DNA of 64,000 bases from Lunularia cruciata (Eukaryota; Streptophyta; Marchantiopsida; Lunulariales; Lunulariaceae), in assembly GCA_948567375.1 (NCBI GenBank), contig OX419755.1, positions 40,677,001-40,741,000 on the forward strand. Direction: 5' to 3'. The notes under the pieces were generated by a model. It was not told the origin of the DNA. It worked only from the letters and a program-made list of their open reading frames with translations, and did no database searches. Made by a program: the position numbers and the translations under genes. Below are positions 37,546-48,736 of the stretch, piece by piece; positions within the stretch are counted from its first letter, which is position 1, and each line of letters opens with the position of its first letter.

Positions 37546-38585
37546 CATAGCTAATATAAAGGTGGTTTTATTTTATAGAAGCTTAAAAAAGTGAGCACAA
37601 CTAATTTGGATTTTAGTGTCTTTACTAAGTATGATTCATAAATATTTAGCTTTAAAAGAAATAGTTGAGAACAAATTTTGTTGGTACAAATTTTGTTATA
37701 GTCCAAGGAAGGCACACATGAATGATTACTTGACTTAGTTTTTGTGTACAGAGAATACCATATGATTTAGTTATTATTTCTAAAATTTTAGATATAATCT
37801 TGGACTTTTGAATTAAAAAACTTTCACTTTTATTTTTTATTTAGAAATTTGTTATATAAGAATCTCATGAGTTATTAAAAAGCAATTACGATGTACTAAT
37901 CATCATTTCATTGCAACTATCTTTTTCTCACTCAATTCTCTAGTAAGCAATGTAATGAGTCTTGGAGATACTTTAGAATTCTATGAGTAGTATCATGGAA
38001 CTTTATTCTCTACTTTCCTTGTTAATGGTAAGCTACCTTAACAACCATCAAAGATTAATATTGCATGCAATATAAGTTAGCCTATCTTTGGTTATATTGC
38101 TACAACCTCTCACCACGGTAAGATAATTTTTTGCATATAATTCTATATTAGTTAAAAAAAGATATAAAACCTCACTTAGAGAGAAAAATAGAGTAGTAAA
38201 GTGTCAAGTTATGCTAGGAAATCTATATCTATTTTTGTATCTTGTAGTTCATTATGATGTATTTGAGATGAGATGATGTGATACATGGTATACATTTAAG
38301 AGAATTTGAAAAGATTGTACAAAATGGACTTGTAGGTTTAAGAGATTATCTTGATTTAGATAAATGTATAATATAAACAATATCACTTCAAAGATCATAA
38401 TTAAATACAAGGGACAAAAAAAGCCTACATAAGTTCAATACTCTTGTCCCTAATATTCTTGTTAAATGAGATTGATAGCCTACTTTTCTTCCAATATAGA
38501 ATTAGGTGAAAAATACTATCATATCTTCTAAAGAGATCCTTAAAATTGAATAAAAAATGCAAGTTGTGTTATCTATCACCTAGTG

Positions 38586-38677
38586 TGAACCTTTGGTGGC
38601 TATTAATGAAACATACCATGCAATAAGGAGTATGAACCTTTGGTGGCTCTTAATGAAGCATACAATGCACTAAGGAG
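38586..38677. repeat. Two-unit tandem repeat, about 47-bp period
   Basis: The block tgaacctttggtggct...aaggag occurs at 38,586-38,630 and 38,633-38,677 with a few substitutions. No function is apparent. Confidence 0.8.
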
Positions 38678-38868
38678 GTGAAAAATTAAACTCCAAGATA
38701 GTTCTCTAAGGCTTGAACTCTAAGGTACCTCCAAGAATTAACACATTGTTCATAGATAATTCAATGAAAGAGAGGTGGTTCCAAGTTTCAAAGCTTCACT
38801 TGAGATACTTTTTAGATAATAAACTAGTTTAGCTATCAATTTGGCATCTTAAATTTAAAGTCAAAGAT

Positions 38869-38892
38869 TATATATATATATATATATATATA
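38869..38892. repeat. (TA)n microsatellite
   Basis: A run of about 12 TA units. Confidence 0.9.
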
Positions 38893-39909
38893 GAGCTATA
38901 ATCTATCAGAGTTGGTTGGGTAAATTGTATTTGATTACTCTAATGATTGAAATGATAAGGATGTTCTATTTTTGAAACATTCATTCTCATGTAAGAGGAA
39001 TTGAAGTGAAGTAATGTAGGTTTTCCAAGGTGTTAAAGTGATAGTAATGTATGATTTGAAGTTTAAAAAACAAAGTTAAGAATATAATTTGAAGGAGCTA
39101 AGAGGAATTAAAGCATTTAACACTTGGAGGATAATCTGATCCAAAATTTATTTTTTTAAAGAGAAGAGACATGAGATTTCATGTTGGACCTTCTTCACAA
39201 AGAAAACGAGGAAGGAGATTTAGGACCAAGGAGCTGAGTGAGGTTTGTGGAATGAAAGGATTTCCAAAGTGCTATGAGTATAATGGAGAAGTAGTACTTT
39301 GAGACACCTTGGAAGTAGATTTTGGAAGTAGATTCATGTTATACAAATAAACTACCTCAATTTGATAGTTTTCAATATTAGTAATGATATTTGTCTTTGT
39401 CACAATATTTGTAGGTTGTTAGGGTGCTTGAGTGATTATCTTGGCAATCATGTTTGGCAAGATAGCCACTCATGGACTACTTAATAGTGGCCATCTACTC
39501 CATTAGGGTTTATACATCTAAAGCAACCATTTGCATTGTCAATACCAGTAGATAACTAAAGATTATAAATACTAACTTATTAGCAAGAGACTTAGTAATT
39601 TAGCCAATTTATTGTTGTAGTTTGTCAAAATCAAGGCTAACTAGAGGCTATGAAGGCTAGCTGGTTGGCTTGACAATTTAGCCAATTTCTTGTTGTAGTT
39701 TGTCAAAATTAAGGCCCATCAATAGTTTGTGCATAAAGGTTTGAACCCTAAATTGATCCCATGGCCAATTGATACACTCTTACTTGTTGTCCTAAGATAG
39801 GTAGCACTCATTATGTATATACATACATACACATATATATACCTCTTTAGCTAGGAGAGAACATTTGATCACATCCTTTATGATTGTAGTAAGCTAGGAG
39901 TAGACCAAT

Positions 39910-40354
39910 TATAATTATATGGAGTTTATTGATGCTTTAGTCAAGATTAATGAAATAGCAAATAGGCCAAATTATCCAAGAGTTATAAGAATATTCTAGA
40001 AGCATCTAAGAAGCTACTTGGTACCTTCCAAATATTGGGTAATGTGCATGCAAAGTGGTGAATTCTAGGAGGAAGCTTCTTGGGAAACTTCCCAACTAGC
40101 TTAGCTTGCATGCTAAGTAGATAGCTTCTAGAAAGAAGCTTCTTGAAAAGCTTCCTGGTTAAGTTAGCTTGCACTCTAAGAAAGTGGGTTTTAGGAAACT
40201 TTTTGAGAAGCTGCTCCAAAGCCTTGTATGCTTCCCTATAAATACCAAAGCCCAAGCTCATACTAAGCATTTGAAGTTTCACTCATTCAATAGTCCCATT
40301 GTGATCTTTCACGGTGATCTTCCATTCTCCTAATTCTTTTCTCAGTCTTTTACA
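39910..40354 (+). repeat. LTR 1 of the old compound element
   Basis: It begins tataattatatggag where the young LTR has TGTAACAATATGGAG, and ends ...cttttaca. It is followed by 'ttggtataagag', a mutated initiator tRNA-Met primer site at about 40,356. It keeps the GAAnnTTC-type motifs ('gaatattctagaagc', 'ggaagcttcttgg') and a 'cctataaatacc' TATA box near 40,240. It differs from the young LTR at many positions. Confidence 0.88.
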
Positions 40355-43300
40355 TTGGTATAAGAGTATGAATGGGATGGATAGAATTTATGGACCACCA
40401 AATCCATTTCCGCCAAACCATTGGGATTTTGTGTCCATGTACTACCCAAGCATCATTTCATGCAGTTTATTATCTCATGCTTTGGGCAGAATTTTCTAAA
40501 TATGATCACCTTGTTTGATGAACACTTGGTACGTCATATTGTAACTTACGAGGAATGGTGGACGTATTGCATCCATGTGTTAACTTAGATAAGTTAGGTA
40601 GAGTAGGTAAGTGTAGGTAGTTTGATAGAGTAGTAGTCATGGCAAAAATGTCCAAAGTTATCATTGCCATGCATCAACAAATCAAACACCTACCTCAATT
40701 TTTGGAAGAACAAGATCATCAACGACAAGAACATGTAGAGAGAGCACCATTTGAGAAGAAGAAGAGCAAATCCAATTTATGAAGCCCAAGTTATTTGAAG
40801 GCAAGAACTTCCTGGGCATAGTGCAGAATTTTATGTTTGGTTGTGAATGATATTTTGAAGCTACAAATCTTCAAGATGAACAGAGATAGATTCTCTTGGG
40901 TTCAAGCCAATTGGATGGAGTGGAAAAACTCTGGTGGTGATTTTGAGTGGAGCAAGATGATTGGAAGTTTGTTGCACTAATCTTGACATGGGAATAATTC
41001 AAGAGCACAATAATTGGACAATTCCAAAATATAAATGCCATGCCAACCGCACAAGATAGGTTGGAAAAATTAAAGTAAATTGGTTTTGTAGAAGCTACAT
41101 CACTCAATTCCAGAACACCAAAATGCAAATTCTAGATATATTAGAAGGTGAATCTCTAGATCAATTTATGAGGGTTTCTAAGTCATGCACCAAATTGGAA
41201 GTGACCATGCAAGAGCCCAAGACTTGGAGGAAGCCATGCAATTGGTTGAGTGCTTTGATTCCTTGGTTGCAACAACTTGGTTTCAACTTTGACCTTCATC
41301 AAACCTGCCCACACACTACACATGAGTGCTAGAGCCAATACCAATGGAGATTAATGCCATCCAATGGAGACCACTTGGCATAACAAATCAAGAAAGATTC
41401 TGGCAAAATGGTGGTTGCTTTGATTATTGCCAGATTGGACATTGCATTGCTGAATGTCCACTCAAAAATGGGTGATCTTCACAAATCACCCAAATGGAGC
41501 TTGTGAAGCAAAATGATCAAGGAAACAAGGAATCCCTATAGGAGATTTTGAGCTGCCTACTAGGAATTTGATTAGGGATTGAAGGCTTGACCTATGCAAG
41601 TTTGCTTCACTTGCAAGGTATGATATCTAATTGTGGTTGTAAGATTTTGGTTGAAGGATTTTGGTTGATTTTGGAAGTTCAAAGAATTGCATATCTATGC
41701 AATTAACAAAGGAATTAATTATTCCTATCAAGCCAATAATTGGAAGTAGATTGATGATGGCAGATAGTAGAAAGGTTCAACATTATGTACCTCACATCAT
41801 GTTACCTTCAAGATTGGGAAGGAGTATTTGGAATTTATGAAGTTTGTAGTGGAACCTTTACACTATGATGTCATTATAGGTCTACCTTGGCTTGAATGTC
41901 ATAAGGTTCAATTTGATTGGAACTGACGACAAATTCAAGTGCAACACCAAGGTAAAGATTTTTTGATTTGGTTGTTTGGCATCTTCAAGTAAAACACCTA
42001 AGAATAGTCAGTCCCTAGAGGGGAATTTTGTCGGGAAAGTAGCTATAGAGCAAGTTTGAAGGAAGATAAGTCCCAAGATGAGAATTTTGTCAATGAAACA
42101 ACCATAGAGCAAGCTTTGGAGGAAGATAAGTATGTTTTTGCAATGTGGGTCAAGCTGATTATGGATGGAGGATCTAAGGAGGATCAAAAGTCTCATCACG
42201 CAATGGTTGATCAAATATTCTAGGAGTTTTCAAATGTGTTTCCGGATGATCTGCCAAAGGGATTACCCTCCAATTGTGGTATACTCTTCAAGATTGAGTT
42301 ATTGCTATTAAGTACTTCAGTGAGTAGACCAATCTATTGGCTCTCACCAAAGGAGTTAGATGAGCTCCAAACAACATTAATTGAGTGTTGAAGAAGGATT
42401 TCATATGATATAGTACATCTCCTTGGGGAGTATCTATACTACTTATTCCAAAGAAGTATGGAGTACTTTGCTTTTGTATTGATTATTGTGGCCTCACTAA
42501 ACACACAATGACAAATATATATCTCTTGCCTCAAATTGATGACTTGTTCTATCAATTGAGTGGTGCACGATACTTCTCTAAGTTGGATCTCCAAAGTGGT
42601 TATTGATAGATTCCCATTGACAAAGAAGATATACAAAATACTACCTTTCATACAAGGTATGGGCATTTTGAGTAAAGAGTTCTACCTTTTGGGCTTACTA
42701 ACGCTCTAGCAATCTTCATGGATCAAATGCATCAGGTGTTGGATGGGTCAATAAGTGGTGGTGTTCTTGGATGATATTTTAATCTATAGCAAGATAGGGA
42801 TAGAACACATAGATCATGTGCAAGAAGTCCTAAGATGATTATGTTAGTGGAAGCTTTATTGCAAGAAGTCAAATGTGCCTTTTGGTAGAAGGAAGTTACC
42901 TTCTTGGATCACAAGATCTCATTGGACAAGATCAAGATGGAAGAGGAGAAAATCAAGGAAATTATTGATTGGCCTACACCAAAGGATGCTACAAAATTAC
43001 AAGCATTTAATAGATTGGCAAGTTTTTATTGATGGTTCATCCACTACTATGCTCATGTGGCCGCACTATTTATCAATCTCTTGAGGAAGAACTCAAGCTT
43101 TCAATGGACCATCAAGCACAAAGAAGCATTCCAAAAGTTAAAACATATGGTTTCTTCAAGATCTATTCAACCATATGATCCTAAACTACATTATGTGGTT
43201 GATTTGATGCGTTTGGAGCTATGTTGCAGCAAGAATTCCCAGATGGGTTACATTCCATTGCCTTTGTGTCCCACCAACTAAATACAACAAAAAGAGATTA

Positions 43301-45064
43301 CTCTACTTGAAAGCAAGAATAACTATGGTATATGACACCAAGGTATAAAGGCATTATCTCTTGGGGAAACAAGTGATCATGCAAACTGATCATAAGCCCT
43401 TGTTGCAGACATTATATTTGGACACATGAAGAGTTGACATCATTGATGGGAGGAACAACTATAATTATTTGAGATCAAACTTGAATACAAATCCAATTGG
43501 TTCCATATCATCCCCAATACCCTATCACAACAACTTGATTTGAAGTCTCTTCCTCTCATCATGGCGGCAATTACAACGGTGTAAGTACACTCCAAAAAAA
43601 TCAAGTTTAGGACAGTTATACAACAAGATCCCTTCTTTTAGATGGTACAAGGTTGTCTTGCAGCATGCAACAAAGAGTACAACACCTTATCCTTCAAGGA
43701 AGCCCTTCTATTTTGTGAAAATTGGATATATGTTCTAGCCAAGGGTGATCTCTGACTTGTGGGCCTTCAAGAAGCCTATGACTCACCAATTGTTGGTCAC
43801 ATGGGTGTGCATAAGACCTTTGGTACACTCCAATGCCAATAGTGGTGGCCTAATATAGCATAAGATATTCAAGAGTTTGTCCAATCTTGTGAGAGCTTCC
43901 AACATATCAAGACCAACAATTTAAAACTAAGTGTTCTCCTTCAACCACTCCCCATTCCATCTACTCAATGGGAACATGGGAGCTTAGATCTTATCACATC
44001 CTTGCCCAAGACAAAGCAAGGTCACACATCAATTGTGGTGTTTGTGGATTAGTAAAAAAATCCATTTGGCACCGGCCTTTGATACCGTGGATGCTCAAAC
44101 ATTGGTGCAAATTTACTTTGACTATATCGTCAAGCATCATGAGATGCCTTGTGTACTCATCTCCAACCATGATTCTTGATTCATTGGAAATTCTGCAAGC
44201 ACTCTTACAGATACTTGACACCAAGCTTGATTTTTCCATGGCCTATCATTCTCAAACTGATGGACAAATTGAATGTGAAAATGCACCGTGGAGGATATGC
44301 TTTGTGCGTTTTTCAACATTCACCATACCAATTGGGATGAATGTCAACTACTATGTTTGCATACAATAATTACAAACAAGCAACACTGGACTCTCTCATT
44401 TCTTCCTTAATTTTAGCCAAGATCCACTTGTTCCAAATTCCCTTCTTTCTCCTCTTCCATCTCATGTCCCTCATACTTCCACCTTCTTGACCACCATATC
44501 CCAATCCCTCTAACAAGCCAAATCTCATCTCCTTGTTGCTCAAAATTTCTAGAAACAATATGCAAACCACCATCATTGTGATCTCACCTTTCAACTTGAT
44601 GATAAGGTCATGTTCTTATCTAGTAATCTACCCCTCCCACTTGATACCCAAGTCAATAAACTTGCTTTTAATTAGATAGAACCCTTTGATGGCACTCAAA
44701 TCCTTTCTCTTGTTGCTTATCGACTTGCTTTGCCTTGTCTAATGTGCATCCACCATGTCTTTCATATTTCTAAGTTGAAACCCTTTGTTCTTAATCCAAT
44801 TTGTTTTTCCTTTCATGTTCAACCTCCTCTTCTTCCTATCCCTATCAATGATCATGAGGAGTATAAAGTTGATTGTATCCTTGCGCATTGCCACATTCAA
44901 CAAGGCCATCAACAATATATAGGGCACATAGTCCTCTGGAAAAGGTATTCCTTTCATGATGCCACTTGGGAGTCTCTTTTCATCTCTAGAATGCAAAAAT
45001 GGCCATCCAAGAGTTTGAAGCTTCAATAGTGACATGGACGTCATCAACTAGTGATGGGGGAATA
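40355..45064 (+). pseudogene. Decayed gag-pol of old chromovirus copy A
   Basis: This region is collinear with the young element, but stops and small indels break it throughout. Recognisable parts in order: gag from about 40,639; a zinc knuckle (C-x2-C-x4-H-x4-C, 'CFDYCQIGHCIAEC') near 41,420-41,460; an RT block near 42,560-42,800 ('YFSKLDLQSGY', then a stop); RNase H near 43,190-43,450; an integrase zinc-binding part near 43,770-43,900; the catalytic core near 43,980-44,330; and a chromodomain near 44,850-45,030 ending in a purine tract before LTR 2. The gag terminator TAG near 41,543 and the position of the gag-pol frame change match the young copy, but the slippery heptamer is mutated at its first base. 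Confidence 0.9.
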
Positions 45065-45477
45065 TATAACAATATGGAGTTTATGAATGAGTTAGTCAAA
45101 GCTAATGAAGTAGCAAATAGGCCAAATTAGCCTAGAATATTCTAGAAAAATCTAGCAAACTACTTGGCACCTTCCAAGTATTGGGTAATGTGCATGCAAA
45201 GTGGCAACTTGTAGGAGGAAGCTTCCAACTAGCTTAGCTTGCATGCCAAGTAAATAGCTTCTAGAAGGAAGCTTCTTGAGAAGTTTCTTGATTAACTTGG
45301 CTTGCACTCCAAGAAAGCGGCTTTAGGAAGCTTCTTAAGAAGCTTCCCAAGAGCCTTGTAGGCTCCCTATAAATACCAAAGCCCAAACTCATGTTAGGCA
45401 TTTAGAGTTTCAAACACTCAAGTGTCCCAATATTATCTTCCATTCTCTTATTTCTCTCCTTAGTCCCGGTCTTTACA
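45065..45477 (+). repeat. LTR 2 of the old compound element
   Basis: It begins tataacaatatggag and ends gtctttaca, 413 bp, with TATA box 'ctataaatacc' near 45,369. It serves both as 3' LTR of copy A (a purine-rich gatgggggaa tract precedes it) and as 5' LTR of truncated copy B (the four bases TTGG that start a primer site follow it). Confidence 0.88.
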
Positions 45478-46730
45478 TTGGGTACCCTACAACACCAATG
45501 GTAGTAGCCTAACATGGCATGATATGTTCAAGAGTTTATCCGATCTTATCAGAGCTTCCAATGCAACAAGTTTAGCAACCAAAAACTGAGTGTACTCCTT
45601 CAACCACTTCCCATTCCATCTTCTTGATGGGAACACATGAGCTAGATTTCATCACCTCCTTGCCCAAGACAAAATAAGGTTATGCACACAACAATAATGG
45701 TGTTTTTGGATAAGTTGGGTGAGCAAATCCATTTGGCACCAACCTTTGATATAGTTGATGCTCCAAAATTGGCCTAGATTTACTTTGAGAATGTTTTCTA
45801 ACATCATAGAATGCCTTGATTACTAATCTCTAACCATGATCCTTGATTGACCAATTTTTTTTGGCAAGCACTCTTCTAGATACTTGGCACCAAGCTTGCT
45901 TTGTCCACAACCTATCATCCTCAAATTGATGGACAAACCAAACAAGAAAATTTCATCTTGGAGGATATGCTTCATGCTTTTGTCAAAATTAGACATACCA
46001 ACTAGGATGAATGTCTTATAGTTGTTGAGTTTGCATACAATAATTCCAAACAAGCAAGCACTAGATTCTCTCTCTTTTTCCTTAATTTTGGCCAAGACCC
46101 ACTTGTTCCATATTCTCTCCTTGCTCTTCCTCCATCTCATAACCTCATACTTCCACCTTCTTGACCATAACATCCCAATTCCTACAACAAGCCAAATCTC
46201 ATCTCCTTCTTGCTCAAAATCATCAAAAACAATGTGCTGACCAATGTTACCATGATCTTACCTTTCAACTTTGTGATAAGGTCATGCTTTCTTCTAGTAA
46301 TTTAACCCTCCCACTTGATTGTAAACTTGATCATAAACTTGATCCTAATTGGATAGGCCCATTTGATGTTACTGAAATCATTTCTCCTATTGCTTATCAA
46401 CTTGCCCTGCTTTGTCATGTGCAAATCTATCTTGTCTTTTATGTTTCCAACTTGAAACCCTTTGTTTCTAATCCATCTTCCTTTTCCTCTTGTGTCTACC
46501 ACCCTCCCCTTCCCATCCCCATCAAAAATCATGAGGAGTATGTAGTTGATTGTATCTTTGCACATTGTCACATTCAACATGGCCGCCAACAACATACGGA
46601 ATACAAAGTCCTTTGGAAAGTGTATCTCCTTCATGATGCCGCTTGGGAGCCTCTCTCTCATCTCCAAAATGCACAAATGGTTATCCAAGAGTTTGAAGCT
46701 TCCATATCACCAATTAGCAATGAGGGAATA
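45478..46730 (+). pseudogene. Truncated chromovirus copy B: integrase and chromodomain only
   Basis: Directly after TTGG of the former primer site, the sequence jumps to the integrase region ('gtaccctacaacaccaatgg', matching the young copy at about 51,045). Gag, protease, RT and RNase H are missing. The rest keeps the integrase core relics and, in an open frame 46,161-46,796, the C-terminal part with 'NWIGPFDVTEIISP' and a chromodomain ('HEEYVVDCIFAHCHIQ', 'YKVLWKVYLLHDAAWEPL'). TTGG is present at both deletion endpoints, so a short-homology deletion is likely. Confidence 0.87.
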
Positions 46731-47085
46731 TGTAACAATAAGGAGTTTACCAATGAGTTAGTCAAGACTAATGAAGTAGCAAATATGCCAAATTAGCCAA
46801 GAATTATAAGTATATTCTAGAAGCATTTAGGAAGCTACTTGGTACCTTCCAAATATTGGATTATATGCATGCCAAGTGGTGACTTCTAGGAGGAAGCTTC
46901 CCAACTAGCTTAGCTTGCATGCCAAGTAAGGGGCTTCTAAAAGGAAGCTTCTTGATTAAGTTGGATTGCACTCTAAGAAAGTGGCTTCTAGAAGCTTCTC
47001 AACATCCTTGTATGCTTCCCTATAAATACCATAGCCCAAGCTCATGCTAGGCATTCAGATTTTCACTCATTCAAGAGTCCCAATG
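46731..47085 (+). repeat. LTR 3 of the old compound element, left part
   Basis: It begins TGTAACAATAAGGAG after a purine-rich 'tgagggaata' tract. It keeps 'ggcttctagaagcttc' motifs and a 'cctataaatacc' TATA box near 47,020. It is interrupted after CAATG (47,081-47,085) by the young element; the last 53 bp resume at 52,734. Confidence 0.9.
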
Positions 47086-47155
47086 TGTAACAATATGGAG
47101 TTTAGTGACGAAGTTAGTTGAGCTTACGAAGTAGAGAATAAGACAAAATAGCCTA

Positions 47156-47377
47156 GAATATTCTAGAAGCATCTAAGAAGCTTCTTAGGAAGCTTCCTAA
47201 CTAGTTAACTTGCGCCCTAAGCAGGTAGCTTCTAGAAGGAAGCTTCTAGAAGCTTCTAACTAGCTTAGCTTGCACGCCAAGTAGGCGGCTTCTAGAAGGA
47301 AGCTTCTTGAGAAGCTTCCTAGTTAACTTGGCTTGCACTCCAAGAAAGCGGCTCAAGGAAGCTTCTTGAGAAGCTTC
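47156..47377 (+). promoter_or_regulatory. Array of heat-shock-element motifs in LTR U3
   Basis: Heat-shock factors bind alternating GAA/TTC triplets spaced by two bases. Five clusters fit. At 47,156-47,168, GAAtaTTCtaGAA has three perfect units. At 47,177-47,196 there are two GAAgcTTC dyads. At 47,230-47,256, TTCtaGAA is followed by GAAgcTTCtaGAAgcTTC, four perfect units (47,239-47,256). At 47,290-47,318, TTCtaGAA is followed by two dyads. At 47,358-47,377 there are two dyads. All lie within 240 bp upstream of the TATA box. The motif match is seen directly; heat responsiveness is inferred. Confidence 0.7.
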
Positions 47378-47396
47378 AAGGGACTTGTATGATACC

Positions 47397-47404
47397 TATA
47401 AATA
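47397..47404 (+). promoter_or_regulatory. TATA box of the LTR promoter
   Basis: TATAAATA in the context cctataaatacc, about 20 bp downstream of the last GAAnnTTC cluster. It is conserved in the three older LTRs, so it is the likely core promoter of the family. Confidence 0.85.
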
Positions 47405-47509
47405 CCAAGGCCGAAGCTCATGCTAGGCATTCGGAGTTTTCCCTCATTCAAGTGTCCCAATGTGAATTTCCATTCTCCTATTTCTCTCCTCGGTTTCGGT
47501 CTTTTACAT

Positions 47510-47521
47510 TGGTATCAGAGC
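47510..47521 (+). other. Primer-binding site, initiator tRNA-Met
   Basis: TGGTATCAGAGC lies one base after the end of the 5' LTR. It is the standard plant site complementary to the 3' end of initiator tRNA-Met, used to prime minus-strand DNA. Confidence 0.96.
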
Positions 47522-47779
47522 AGGAATGGGATGGATGGAATTTATGGACCACCAAATCCACTTCCGCCAAACCATTGGGACTTTCATGTCCAGATATTAC
47601 CAAAGCATTGTTTCACACAGTTCATCACCTCACGCTTTGGGCAGGATTTTCTACATATGATCACCGTGTCAGAGGAACCCTTGATACTTCCAGTTGTGAC
47701 TTATGGAGAACGGTGGACGTGTTGTATCTATGTGTTAATCAACTAGATAAATTGAGGGTAGTGGATTAGGGTAGTAGCA
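47522..47779 (+). other. Leader between primer site and gag
   Basis: An untranslated leader of about 260 bp. Frames crossing it from the LTR are not family proteins. A packaging signal would be expected here, but I cannot identify one. Confidence 0.6.
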
Positions 47780-48679
47780 ATGGCTGCAATACCGGATGTT
47801 ATCCTTGCAATGCAACAACAAATCGAGCATCTTACTCGATTGTTGGATGAACGAGACCAGCAACGACGAGAACAGATAGACAGAGCGCCAGTTCGAGATG
47901 GAGAAGATCGCATTCGATTTCCGAAACCCAAGGTGTTTGAAGGCAAGAATGTTCCAGGCACAGTGGAAAATTTTGTGTTTGACTATGAACGTTACTTTGA
48001 AGCCACCAATCTTCAAGATGAGCGGAAACAAATTCTCTTGGCTTCTAGCCAGTTGGATGGCGTGGCAAAACTTTGGTGGCGATTCCGAGTAGAAAGAGCT
48101 GAACGACAAATTGTTACACCAATTTTGACATGAGCAGAATTCAAGGATGCAATACTTGGTCGATTTCAGACTATAAATGCCACCCGAGCTGCACGAGATA
48201 AATTGGCGGAGTTGAGGCAGATTGGTTCGGTGAGAAGCTACATCACACAATTTCAGAATATCATCATGCAAATTCCAGATATCCAAGAAGGTGAAGTTCT
48301 GGATCGATTTGTGCGAGGATTGAAGTCATGAACCAGATTGGAGGTGACCATGCGAGAGCCACAGAACGTAGAAGAAGCCATGCAATTGGCTGAGCGTTTT
48401 GATTCCTTAGTTGCAACAACTTGGTCTCGACCTCGACCTACACAAAACCTACCCGTACCACAAGTGGAAGAACCGGTACCAATGGAGATTGATGCTATCC
48501 AGCGAAGACCACTTGGCACAGCAGATAGAGAAAGATTACGACAAAATGGAGGTTGCTCTTATTGTCGCCAGTTGGGGCATCGCATTGCTGAATGTCCACT
48601 CAAGAATGGACAACCTCGACAAGTTGCCCAAGTGGAGGTTGTGGAGCAGAATGATCCGGGAAACGAGGAATCCCAGTAG
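47780..48679 (+). pseudogene. gag: gag of the young chromovirus, two in-frame stops
   Basis: Gag would form the virus-like particle in the cytoplasm and bind the element RNA. From ATG 47,780 the frame runs about 300 codons to TAG 48,677-48,679. The capsid-like part includes 'FEGKNVPGTVENFVFDYE' and 'QILLASSQLDGVAKLWW'. A zinc knuckle of the form C-x2-C-x4-H-x4-C ('CSYCRQLGHRIAEC') lies near 48,555-48,596. Internal stops are TGA at 48,131-48,133 (copy A has TGG, Trp, at the matching codon) and TGA at 48,329-48,331 (copy A has TGC). Both fit single C-to-T changes, the second probably at a CGA codon. With these stops only an N-terminal fragment of about 117 residues would be made. Confidence 0.93.
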
Positions 48680-48736
48680 GAGATTTTGAGCCGCCTACTG
48701 GGAGCTTGATTAGTTCCAATGGGATTGAAGGCTCGA
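48658..48736 (+). promoter_or_regulatory. -1 ribosomal frameshift signal at the gag-pol junction
   Basis: Gag is in frame 2 and pol in frame 1, a -1 relation. In the 22-nt overlap lies G-GGA-AAC (48,658-48,664), a heptamer of the canonical X-XXY-YYZ form, in the correct phase with gag. After a 6-nt spacer comes a perfect 10-bp stem, TCCCAGTAGG (48,671-48,680) with CCTACTGGGA (48,694-48,703), with a 13-nt loop. Loop bases TTGAGCC (48,686-48,692) can pair with GGCTCGA (48,730-48,736), including one U-G pair, which would make an H-type pseudoknot. The gag stop lies inside the 5' arm of the stem. Function is inferred from geometry. Confidence 0.8.

Larger units (their letters stand above)
37551..39904. 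other. AT-rich gene-free sequence
   Basis: No significant open frame. It contains a 47-bp tandem duplication (38,586-38,677, 'tgaacctttggtggct' in both units), a (TA)n run at 38,869-38,892, and a repeated 'ttgtagtttgtcaaaat' block near 39,610-39,720. Confidence 0.55.
47086..47508 (+). repeat. 5' LTR of the young chromovirus
   Basis: It begins TGTAACAATATGG and ends CTTTTACA. U3 contains the GAAnnTTC arrays and a TATAAATA box. R probably starts about 30 bp after the TATA box. The sequence is identical to 52,306-52,728. Confidence 0.97.

Noticed and set aside
46302-46688. Minus-strand frame of 128 codons and similar frames at 44,739-45,047 and 51,334-51,813
   Set aside because: They are antisense shadows of chromovirus integrase and chromodomain sequence and recur at matching places in each copy.
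47389-47769. 126-codon plus frame before gag
   Set aside because: It starts in the LTR, reads through the primer-binding site and has no family resemblance. Gag starts at 47,780 in another frame.
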